A DNA stretch of 64,000 nt from E44-bin88 sp034419075 (lineage in GTDB: Bacteria; Chloroflexota; Dehalococcoidia; Dehalococcoidales; BS750m-G39), in contig DAOULR010000009.1 in NCBI GenBank assembly GCA_034419075.1, positions 90,962 through 154,961 of the forward strand. The letters are read 5' to 3'. Position 1 is the first letter of the stretch, and each line of letters opens with the position of its first letter. A program made the translations under genes and the position numbers. The notes below the pieces were generated by a model. It saw only the letters and a program-made list of their open reading frames with translations, made no database searches and was not told the origin of the DNA. Positions 50,158-56,775 of the stretch are shown piece by piece.

Positions 50158-50862
50158 TTATATCTCTTTAGCTAGCACCAGACCCCATACCGAACTGGCC
50201 CCTGATTCTTTTTTTAGCGTCCGGGCACAGGCGTCGAGGGTGGCGCCCGAGGTGGCCACATCGTCGATTATCAGGACCGCCTTATCTTTCAGGCGGCGGT
50301 CGCGGCAGGAGAAGGCATCGGCGACATTGCCGCGGCGCTCTTCCACGTTCGATGTCCGCGCCTGGGGGGTGGTGTGGCGTTCCCTTACCAGGCAGTCGTC
50401 GACCAGCGGTAAGCCGCTGAGTTTAGCCAATTCCAGAGCCAGCAGGCGGGACTGGTTGTAGCCACGCTCCCGCAGTCTTTTGCGGTGCAGCGGCACAGGC
50501 ACCAGTACATCTGCGGGGAGGGAGTTAGCCTCCAGGTAATCGCCCAGCCAACGGCCCAGCAGGGCCGCTATCGCCCTCACATTGTTGTACTTGAGCTGGT
50601 GAATGGCCTGGCGGACGGCGCCGTCGAATCTAAAGGGGGCGCGGATGCCATCAATATCCGCCGACCAGCCAACGCAGACGGGACAGACTACGGCGCTGAG
50701 CTGGGGCTGCCCGCAGCGGGGGCAGAGGGGGGGATTGATACGCGGCAGCGACTTGAGGCAGTCGGAGCAGATAAAATCCCCCTCCCTTCCACAGCCAACG
50801 CACCAGCGTGGAAACAACAGGTCGAGTGCTATCCCCTTGAGTTTGGTTAACTGAGGGAGCAC
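50158..50862 (-). CDS. comF: ComF-like phosphoribosyltransferase-fold protein
   Basis: 234 aa. An N-terminal double zinc finger (CVGCGREGDFICSDC; CPRCGQPQ; CPVC) and a C-terminal PRPP-binding loop (VLIIDDVATSGAT) define ComF, linked to natural transformation. The frame is open far upstream, but that part runs antisense through the well-supported zinc-ribbon gene. A GTG at 50862 with GGAGG 3 bases before it is the best start. It overlaps no other gene and precedes hpf. Confidence 0.88.
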   Translation of the reverse strand: MLPQLTKLKGIALDLLFPRWCVGCGREGDFICSDCLKSLPRINPPLCPRCGQPQLSAVVCPVCVGWSADIDGIRAPFRFDGAVRQAIHQLKYNNVRAIAALLGRWLGDYLEANSLPADVLVPVPLHRKRLRERGYNQSRLLALELAKLSGLPLVDDCLVRERHTTPQARTSNVEERRGNVADAFSCRDRRLKDKAVLIIDDVATSGATLDACARTLKKESGASSVWGLVLAKEI

Positions 50863-50896
50863 CTTCCTCCAGCCTAATACGGGGTAAAGGCTCGGG

Positions 50897-51112
50897 TTAA
50901 GAGCGGGAACGCGGGCTGTGAAGTGTCCCGCTGATGATGGGTTCGTTAACGTAGACGTCGCCGTTCCTGATTTTGAGATTGAAACCGCAATCAGGATTGG
51001 TGCAAACCCAGGCTTTGTAATGAATGGCTGCCCCCTGACTGCCAAAGTCGGACAGGGGCACCAGCTCTCCTGCATTACATTTCAGGCATTTGGGGAAATT
51101 AGTTTGTTCCAT
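50897..51112 (-). CDS. Small zinc-ribbon protein, unknown
   Basis: 71 aa. CLKCNAGELVPL and CTNPDCGFNL supply four cysteines for one zinc ribbon. A strong ribosome site GGAGGAGG sits 6 bases before the ATG. It lies 34 bases upstream of the ComF start on the same strand. Possibly restricted to this lineage. Function unknown. Confidence 0.72.
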   Translation of the reverse strand: MEQTNFPKCLKCNAGELVPLSDFGSQGAAIHYKAWVCTNPDCGFNLKIRNGDVYVNEPIISGTLHSPRSRS

Positions 51113-51158
51113 GAAGTCCTCCTCCCAACCGAAATTATGGAATCTTATGAAGTATACA

Positions 51159-51758
51159 CTATGCTTTTGTCGTTGGCAAGGGCTTTAACTCGGCCGAGCT
51201 GAGGCGCCTGTAGATGGGTCCCTCCGGGGTAAGCTGGCTCTTCATCAGCTTGACGCTATCCACCCTGAAGCCTTGGGCGGTAGCGAATTCAGTTTCGGCG
51301 ATGAGCTGCCCCAGCTTTTCTCGTTCCTGGGGGGTGGCCCGGTCTCGTATTCGGGCCAGCGTCAAATGGGGCGTAAAGCGCCTGTTTTCTGGGGCAAAGC
51401 CCAGCTTTTCCAGTCCTCTCTCGATACGCTGCTGGAGGCTCGCTAGCTTATCTACCTCCCCGCCCAGCCCCACCCAGACTATCTGCACCCGCCTGGGGTT
51501 GGGGAAAACGCCCAGCTCCTTAATTTCGAGCTTGAAAGTAGAGGTGTCTTGCACGGCGTTCGTCATCGCCGAACTTATTTCATCAATCCGGTCGGCGGCC
51601 ACGTTGCCCAGGAACTTAAGGGTAAGGTGGATGTTGGCGGGGTCGACCCACTTTACCGGTGCCGAGCCGCCCGCCTTGAGCTGTGCCTGAAGCTCCCGTA
51701 GTCCCTTTTTCACTTCGTCGGGGAGCTCGATGGCGATAAAAGAGCGCACCTGTTCCAT
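51159..51758 (-). CDS. thpR: RNA 2',3'-cyclic phosphodiesterase (2'-5' RNA ligase family)
   Basis: 199 aa. The two HxTx active-site motifs, HLTLKFLG and HLTLARI, are present with the expected spacing. The family hydrolyses 2',3'-cyclic phosphates or ligates 2'-5' RNA ends in vitro. It follows the amidohydrolase gene by 2 bases and so is in an operon with it. Confidence 0.92.
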   Translation of the reverse strand: MEQVRSFIAIELPDEVKKGLRELQAQLKAGGSAPVKWVDPANIHLTLKFLGNVAADRIDEISSAMTNAVQDTSTFKLEIKELGVFPNPRRVQIVWVGLGGEVDKLASLQQRIERGLEKLGFAPENRRFTPHLTLARIRDRATPQEREKLGQLIAETEFATAQGFRVDSVKLMKSQLTPEGPIYRRLSSAELKPLPTTKA

Positions 51759-51760
51759 AT

Positions 51761-52612
51761 CTAGGCCCCGTTTTTGATGCCGAGCAGGCGGCGGGCGTTG
51801 CCGGACAGTATCAGGTCTTTGGTCTCCTGGTTTAGCTCCAGCGCCTCAATCTCTTTGAGCAAACGTTGCTGCGGCATCAGGGGGTAGTCGCTGCCGAAGA
51901 GGATTTTGTCGGGGCCGGCCAGCTCGACGACGTGGTTATAGATATCGGGGCTGTAGAGGAAGGGGGAAGCGGCGGTGTCGTAGTAGACGTTCCTGGTCGC
52001 CTTCTTGACCTCGGGCATGAGGTTATAGAAGGGCAGCCCCCCGCCCCAGTGGGCGCAGACGATGGTCAGTTGGGGGTGGGTGGCGATAAAGGGGTAGAGT
52101 ATATCGGGGGTGATGCCTCCCTTGCCCTGGTAGCTGTGCCCCACCGGTTCCGAGGCGTGGGTAAGCAATATCAGCTTGTGGTGGTTGAGTGCCTCGACAA
52201 AGGGGTCTATTACCATCTCGTCGTCGAGGTCGAAGAGCTGCATGTCGGGCCTTATCTCCCCAACACCTTTTAGCCCGGCTTGGGCGCAGCGCTCGATTTC
52301 CTTTACGGCGGCTTTAACCGACTGGGGCTGGACGGCACCGAAGCCGACCAATCTATCGGGGAAGCGGGATACGGCATCAATGATATAGTCGTTGGTCTCG
52401 ACGCAGAGCTCGTGGGTCGTCCAGCCTATGTTAACGATGACCGAGATGTCAATGCCGGCTTTATCCATATCGGCGATGAGCTCGTCGGCGGTGGCGATGT
52501 TGGCCTCGGGGTTGGAGTAGAGAATGGCGAAGCAGGGGTCGCTGTCGATGTACTGACTGCGCTTCTTCTTTATCTCAGGGGGGAAGACGTGGCAATGAAA
52601 GTCAACGGTCAC
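51761..52612 (-). CDS. Amidohydrolase_2 (ACMSD-like) metal-dependent hydrolase
   Basis: 283 aa. The N-terminal metal motif VDFHCHVFPPE, LTHASEP, VCAHWGGGLPFY and GSDYPLMPQQ identify a TIM-barrel amidohydrolase/decarboxylase of the amidohydrolase_2 type. The frame runs upstream through an Arg/Lys-rich stretch that is only the antisense of the rplY acidic tail. The GTG at 52612 is therefore chosen; it sits 6 bases after TATAAT, making the mRNA leaderless. The substrate is unknown. Confidence 0.87.
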   Translation of the reverse strand: MTVDFHCHVFPPEIKKKRSQYIDSDPCFAILYSNPEANIATADELIADMDKAGIDISVIVNIGWTTHELCVETNDYIIDAVSRFPDRLVGFGAVQPQSVKAAVKEIERCAQAGLKGVGEIRPDMQLFDLDDEMVIDPFVEALNHHKLILLTHASEPVGHSYQGKGGITPDILYPFIATHPQLTIVCAHWGGGLPFYNLMPEVKKATRNVYYDTAASPFLYSPDIYNHVVELAGPDKILFGSDYPLMPQQRLLKEIEALELNQETKDLILSGNARRLLGIKNGA

Positions 52613-52618
52613 AGCCCG

Positions 52619-52627
52619 ATTATAGCA
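52619..52627 (-). promoter_or_regulatory. Extended -10 of the amidohydrolase gene, leaderless
   Basis: Minus strand TGCTATAAT, ending 6 bases before the GTG start. Confidence 0.7.
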
Positions 52628-52652
52628 AACACCCTTAAGGGCTTCAAGCGGG

Positions 52653-53339
52653 CTAGTCTTCCCGCTTTTCTTCCTCCGCCTTCTCCGCGGGCTCCTTACC
52701 CTCTTCGGCGGCGGCCTCTTCAGCGACCTCAGCCTCGGCGGCGACCTCTTCCTCAACCACCGGGACCTCTTCAACCTCTTCCTTGACCTCGCTGACCTTG
52801 GCCACCATCTGGTCGGGTTCGTCGAGAACGGTGACGCCGGGGCCAAGAGCGATATCTCTGACGAAGATGGCCTGGTCTACATCCTCTAAGACGCTGATGT
52901 CGACCTCAATCTGGGGCGGGAGGTCATCGGGGAGGCACTCCACGCTTAATTCAGTCAGGCTGTGGGCTACGGTGCGCCCCTTCTCCTTCATGGCCGGGGC
53001 TTCGCCGATGAGCACGATGGGAACGTCGAACTTTATCTTCTCCGTCATCTTCACCTGGTAGAAGTCAACGTGGAGCAGAGCGCCGTTGCGGGGCTCTCTC
53101 TGGATTTCGCGGATGAAAACGCTGTGCGGCTTCTTGTCGCCTTCGACGTCGAGGGCGATGAGGCGGGTCATGCCCGCCCGGGCTATCGTCTTCTGCAGGG
53201 TAGGGGTATCGCACTGCAGCGGCAGCGAATCAAACCCATCCCCAAAGAGGTGGGTGGGGGTTATGCCCTGGCGGCGCAAAAACCGGGTCTTTTTGCCCAG
53301 TATCTCTCGCTTGTTAGCCTTCAGTTTCAGTTTTTCCAT
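52653..53339 (-). CDS. rplY: Large ribosomal subunit protein bL25, long (CTC) form
   Basis: 228 aa. The N-terminal 5S-rRNA-binding domain (KANKREILGKKTRFLRRQG), then the C-terminal TL5/CTC domain (SLTELSVECLPDDLPPQIEVD), and a long acidic tail of Glu/Ala/Val repeats from about residue 180. The tail is natural in many CTC proteins but unusually rich here. Confidence 0.93.
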   Translation of the reverse strand: MEKLKLKANKREILGKKTRFLRRQGITPTHLFGDGFDSLPLQCDTPTLQKTIARAGMTRLIALDVEGDKKPHSVFIREIQREPRNGALLHVDFYQVKMTEKIKFDVPIVLIGEAPAMKEKGRTVAHSLTELSVECLPDDLPPQIEVDISVLEDVDQAIFVRDIALGPGVTVLDEPDQMVAKVSEVKEEVEEVPVVEEEVAAEAEVAEEAAAEEGKEPAEKAEEEKRED

Positions 53340-53446
53340 CTGTCCTCTACCCTGTCTGATGTCAACTTGGTCAAACCACCAAGCTGGCGTGCTTTAACAA
53401 CCATTAACATTAACACTTTCAGCGGGCTAAAGTCAATTAAAATCGG

Positions 53447-53476
53447 TTGGACTTGAGCCTGAAACTGGTGTATAAT
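53447..53476 (+). promoter_or_regulatory. Transketolase promoter
   Basis: TTGGAC (53447-53452), 18-base spacer, TATAAT (53471-53476), 10 bases before the ATG. No clear ribosome site; near-leaderless. Confidence 0.65.
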
Positions 53477-53486
53477 CAAGGCACAG

Positions 53487-54380
53487 ATGGCGAAAAAGTC
53501 TTTAGCTGAGACGGGCGGCTCGAAATCAACCTCGGCTACCAATGCAGAAGCCGAGGTTTTTTCTTTGTCGGCCTCGCTGGCCGCGATGGAGGCGGTGGCC
53601 AAAAAGCTGCGCCGCCATATTATCACCATGATCGGCAAAGCAGGTAGCGGCCACCCCGGCGGCTCCCTTTCCGCGGTGGAGATCTTGACCGCCCTTTATT
53701 TCAAGGTGCTGAGACATAAGCCCTTAGACCCTAACTGGCCCGACCGCGACCGCTTCATCCTGAGCAAGGGGCACGCTGCCCCTGCCCTTTACGCCGTCCT
53801 GGCCGAGTGCGGCTATTTCCCGGTAGAAGAACTGCTCACTCTTCGCCAGATGGATAGTCGCCTTCAGGGTCATCCGGATAGGACCCTTACCCCTGGCGTG
53901 GAGCTGTCGGCTGGTGCCCTGGGACAAGGGCTGTCCTTCGCTATCGGCATAGCTTTAGCCGGCCGACTTGATGCTAAGGACTACCGCGTGTATGTTCTGC
54001 TGGGGGATGGGGAGTGTGATGCCGGGCAGGTCTGGGAGGCGGCGATGTCCGCCGCCCACTTCAGGGTGGATAACCTGATGGCGATAGTGGATAAGAATAA
54101 GCTGCAGCTGGATGGCTGGACCCGTGACGTGATGAACCTTGACCCCTTACCGACGAAGTGGCAGGCCTTCGGCTGGAAGGTTATTGAGGTTGATGGACAC
54201 AGCCTCCCTGAGCTTATCGAAGCCTTTAAGGAGGCGCCGAAGGTCAAGGGGCAGCCAACGGTCATCATCGCCCATACCATAAAGGGCAAAGGGGTCAGCT
54301 TTATGGAGAATAATAACGATTTTCACGGCAAAGCGCCCAATGCTATTGAGATGGAGATAGCCTTGAAGGAACTGGAGTAG
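53487..54380 (+). CDS. Transketolase, N-terminal subunit
   Basis: 297 aa. Thiamine-diphosphate domain with KAGSGHPGGSLSAVEIL, the GDGECDAGQVWEAAM Mg/TPP motif and DKNKLQLDG. Split transketolases work as a heterodimer of this chain and the next gene's product, moving two-carbon units in the pentose phosphate pathway. The N terminus has about 30 extra residues before the family start, without recognisable features. Two bases separate it from its partner. Confidence 0.94.
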   Translation: MAKKSLAETGGSKSTSATNAEAEVFSLSASLAAMEAVAKKLRRHIITMIGKAGSGHPGGSLSAVEILTALYFKVLRHKPLDPNWPDRDRFILSKGHAAPALYAVLAECGYFPVEELLTLRQMDSRLQGHPDRTLTPGVELSAGALGQGLSFAIGIALAGRLDAKDYRVYVLLGDGECDAGQVWEAAMSAAHFRVDNLMAIVDKNKLQLDGWTRDVMNLDPLPTKWQAFGWKVIEVDGHSLPELIEAFKEAPKVKGQPTVIIAHTIKGKGVSFMENNNDFHGKAPNAIEMEIALKELE

Positions 54381-54382
54381 GC

Positions 54383-55324
54383 ATGGGGCAAGAGGTTTCC
54401 CTGAGAGATACTTATGGCCAAACCCTGCTCGAGCTGGGCCTGGAAGACCCTGACATCGTGGTGCTTGATGCCGACCTCTCTCATTCCACGATGACGGGAT
54501 ATTTCGCCCAGAAGTTCCCCGAGCGTTACTTTAACTGCGGTATCGCCGAGCAGAATATGGCGGGTATTGCCGGCGGGCTGGCGGCATCGGGCAAGATACC
54601 CTTCGCCAGCACCTTTGCTGCTTTTGCCGCCGGGCGCTCTTTTGACCAGATTCGCCTGTCTATAGCTCAGCCGGGCTTGAACGTTAAGCTGGTGGTTACT
54701 CACGGCGGCATCAGTGTTGGCGAGGACGGCTTCTCCCAGCAGTCGGTGGAAGACCTCGCCTTAATCTGCTCCTTTCCGGGCTTTACCGTTATCGTTCCCG
54801 CCGATGCCATCGAGACGGCCCAGGCGGTTAAAGCGGCCGCCGCCAACTTCGGGCCCTTCTACATCCGGCTCTGCCGTCCCAAGCTGCCGCTGGTCTACGG
54901 CGAGGACTATCAATTCAAGCTGGGCAAGGCGGTGATGATGAGGCAGGGCGGGGACGCCACCATAATCGCCATCGGTTTGATGGTCAGGGCAGCTCTGGAG
55001 GCCGCCATCGAGCTGGAAAAGGATGGCATCTACTGCCGCGTCCTCAATATGTCTACCCTCAAGCCCATCGATGAGGCGGCTATAGTTCAGGCTGCCGCTG
55101 AGACCGGGGCTATCGTTACCGCCGAGGAGCATCTGGAGCATGGTGGCCTGGGCAGCATCGTGGCTCGGGTTGTAACCCAGAACAAACCAGTGCCCATGGA
55201 GTTTATCGCCATAAAGGACACTTACGCCAAGTCGGGCAAGCCTGAAGAGCTTTTGCAGAGATACGGGCTGACTGAGAAGGATATCATGCGGGGCGTTAAG
55301 TCGGCGCTAAAGAGAAAGCGCTAA
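54383..55324 (+). CDS. Transketolase, C-terminal subunit
   Basis: 313 aa. The pyrimidine-binding domain (SHSTMTGYFAQKFPERYFNCGIAEQ-type region: CGIAEQNMAGIAGGLAASGK) and the C-terminal domain (ETGAIVTAEEHLEHGGLGS) match the second half of transketolase or 1-deoxyxylulose synthase. Context favours transketolase. It ends overlapping the convergent second plsY. Confidence 0.94.
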   Translation: MGQEVSLRDTYGQTLLELGLEDPDIVVLDADLSHSTMTGYFAQKFPERYFNCGIAEQNMAGIAGGLAASGKIPFASTFAAFAAGRSFDQIRLSIAQPGLNVKLVVTHGGISVGEDGFSQQSVEDLALICSFPGFTVIVPADAIETAQAVKAAAANFGPFYIRLCRPKLPLVYGEDYQFKLGKAVMMRQGGDATIIAIGLMVRAALEAAIELEKDGIYCRVLNMSTLKPIDEAAIVQAAAETGAIVTAEEHLEHGGLGSIVARVVTQNKPVPMEFIAIKDTYAKSGKPEELLQRYGLTEKDIMRGVKSALKRKR

Positions 55325-55899
55325 TCGCTGCGCGGCCTCTGCGCCGCCGGCAGCCACCTCGTCCTCAGGAAATGGGTAAAGCCCACCAGACAGGGCAGGG
55401 CGATACTGTATACTATCAGCACCCCCGAGAGTCCAATTAGCCAGCAGACAAAGGGCAGCGGCACGAAGATGAAGGCGGCGGCCTTGGTGGTGTCCCGGAA
55501 GATAAAGTGAGCCAGAATGGCCGGCGCGGCTACAATCAGCATGGGTACGGTGACCACCGCCAGCAGCACCCCGATGGTTGTCGATTCCCCACGCCCTCCC
55601 CGAAAGCCCAGGAAAATGGGCCAGTTGTGGCCGAAGACGGCGGCGGCTCCCGCCAGCAGGACAACTAGCTGGGGGGCGTCGGCGGCCATAGCGATAACCA
55701 CCGCCAGCGCTCCCTTGGCGGCATCAACCACGCCCACCATAATTCCTACCTTAGGCCCGAGCTGGCGGTAGGCGTTGGCCGCCCCCATGTTGCCATCCCC
55801 GACTTGCCTGATGTCGACGCCCTTGATGGTGCGCCCGGCAATGTAGGCGGTGGGGATGGAGCCCAGAAAATAAGCGGCTAGTATTATCAACCAGGGCAT
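55321..55899 (-). CDS. plsY: Acyl-phosphate:glycerol-3-phosphate acyltransferase 2
   Basis: 192 aa. Second plsY paralogue. Motifs GDGNMGAANAYRQLG and GHNWPIFLGFRGGRGEST are present. The first motif has aspartate where the other copy has serine (GSGNIG). It lacks the C-terminal extension of the copy at 31964. It lies just upstream of the tRNA cluster on the same strand. Which copy is the main enzyme is not known. Confidence 0.88.
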   Translation of the reverse strand: MPWLIILAAYFLGSIPTAYIAGRTIKGVDIRQVGDGNMGAANAYRQLGPKVGIMVGVVDAAKGALAVVIAMAADAPQLVVLLAGAAAVFGHNWPIFLGFRGGRGESTTIGVLLAVVTVPMLIVAAPAILAHFIFRDTTKAAAFIFVPLPFVCWLIGLSGVLIVYSIALPCLVGFTHFLRTRWLPAAQRPRSD

Positions 55900-55913
55900 T
55901 TTAACTCTCTAAA

Positions 55914-55999
<86 letters not shown>

Positions 56000-56007
56000 C
56001 AAATAAT

Positions 56008-56083
56008 TGGAGGCGACGACCGGATTCGAACCGGTGCATAGGGGTTTTGCAGACCCCCGCCTTAACCACTTGGCTACGTCGCC
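56008..56083 (-). tRNA. tRNA-Cys (anticodon GCA)
   Basis: 76 nt, encoded CCA. Acceptor GGCGACG/CGTCGCC, anticodon loop CTGCAAA, T arm ACCGG-TTCGAAT-CCGGT. Confidence 0.95.
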
Positions 56084-56103
56084 CCATGAATCATTCTTTT
56101 TAA

Positions 56104-56135
56104 CCCACAAAAATCTTCGATTTTCGCGGGGACCC
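56104..56135 (-). repeat. 3'-trailer hairpin of tRNA-Gly
   Basis: CCCACAAAAATC / GATTTTCGCGGGG stem with a 3-base loop, 6 bases after the tRNA-Gly CCA end. Near-copy of the hairpin at 56224-56255. Confidence 0.8.
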
Positions 56136-56141
56136 TTTTTA

Positions 56142-56216
56142 TGGAGCGGAAGACGAGATTCGAACTCGCGACCCTCTCCTTGGCAAGGAGATGCTCTACC
56201 GCTGAGCCACTTCCGC
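56142..56216 (-). tRNA. tRNA-Gly (anticodon GCC)
   Basis: 75 nt, encoded CCA. Acceptor GCGGAAG/CTTCCGC, anticodon stem-loop TCTCC-TTGCCAA-GGAGA, T arm GCGAG-TTCGAAT-CTCGT. Confidence 0.95.
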
Positions 56217-56223
56217 AAAATAG

Positions 56224-56255
56224 CCCACAAAAATCTAGGATTTTTGCGGGGACCC
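56224..56255 (-). repeat. 3'-trailer hairpin of tRNA-Leu (GAG)
   Basis: CCCACAAAAATC / GATTTTTGCGGG stem around a short loop, 6 bases after the tRNA-Leu CCA end, exactly 120 bases from its near-copy at 56104. Possibly an RNA-processing signal. Confidence 0.8.
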
Positions 56256-56261
56256 TTCAAT

Positions 56262-56348
56262 TGGTGCCGAGGAGGAGATTTGAACTCCTACGCGCTTACG
56301 CGCACCACCCCCTCAAGATGGCGTGTCTACCGATTCCACCACCTCGGC
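56262..56348 (-). tRNA. tRNA-Leu (anticodon GAG)
   Basis: 87 nt, encoded CCA. Acceptor GCCGAGG/CCTCGGC, anticodon loop CTTGAGG, long variable arm, T loop TTCAAAT. Confidence 0.94.
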
Positions 56349-56670
56349 AACTTCTTAAACCCTTCCCCTCCCCGGTGCTTTTTAAGCACACCAGATAGTA
56401 TAAGTCTCTTGTAGGCTGTCGTCAAGACATTTTCCCTGTCCTGCGGCCTCGTCGGCTGGGCGTGGTTAGCTTTGCCAAGCTTGACAATTCGACAGGATAG
56501 TGGTATTGACTTAGTAGTGTTGACTTAGTAGGTGACTGCGGGCATACAACAGCTATAAAAGATACTGCAGTCAAGTTGGAGAGTTAATAGCTTAATCCGT
56601 ATATTGAACATGGTCGGTTTTTGAGGCGACTTCATCGAGGGCGAGGGCTAGGCGCTAAGGGGGTAAGACG
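56349..56670. other. Intergenic region upstream of the sensor kinase operon
   Basis: No gene seen. It should hold the promoter for the tRNA cluster (minus) and for the kinase operon (plus). TTGACTTAGTAG is repeated in tandem (about 56505-56532) and could be two -35 elements or an activator site; TATAAA lies at about 56554. No riboswitch that I can name. Confidence 0.5.
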
Positions 56671-56775
56671 ATGAAGGAATTCCGGGGTCTCCTGTTAGCC
56701 GCAAAGGTAGCTGGCCAGGCTGGCTGCTGGCAGTGGGAAGCACCCAGAATAGAGGGGGCTCGGAAACGGCCATGA
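56671..56775 (+). CDS. Possible 34-aa leader peptide before the sensor kinase
   Basis: A 34-codon frame beginning MKEFRGLLLAAKVAGQAG. AAGGGGGTAAG lies 3-4 bases before its ATG, a far better ribosome site than the kinase has. Its TGA overlaps the kinase ATG (ATGA), so it could couple kinase translation. Composition gives no hint of attenuation by a specific amino acid. It may be a leader peptide or chance. Confidence 0.45.
   Translation: MKEFRGLLLAAKVAGQAGCWQWEAPRIEGARKRP

Noticed and set aside
56007..56414. Plus-strand frame across the tRNA cluster
   Set aside because: It is antisense to four well-formed tRNA genes.
56540..56770. Riboswitch upstream of the sensor kinase (structured, purine-rich leader)
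   Set aside because: I could not match it to c-di-GMP, cobalamin or other known aptamer cores; the small coupled frame explains part of the sequence.
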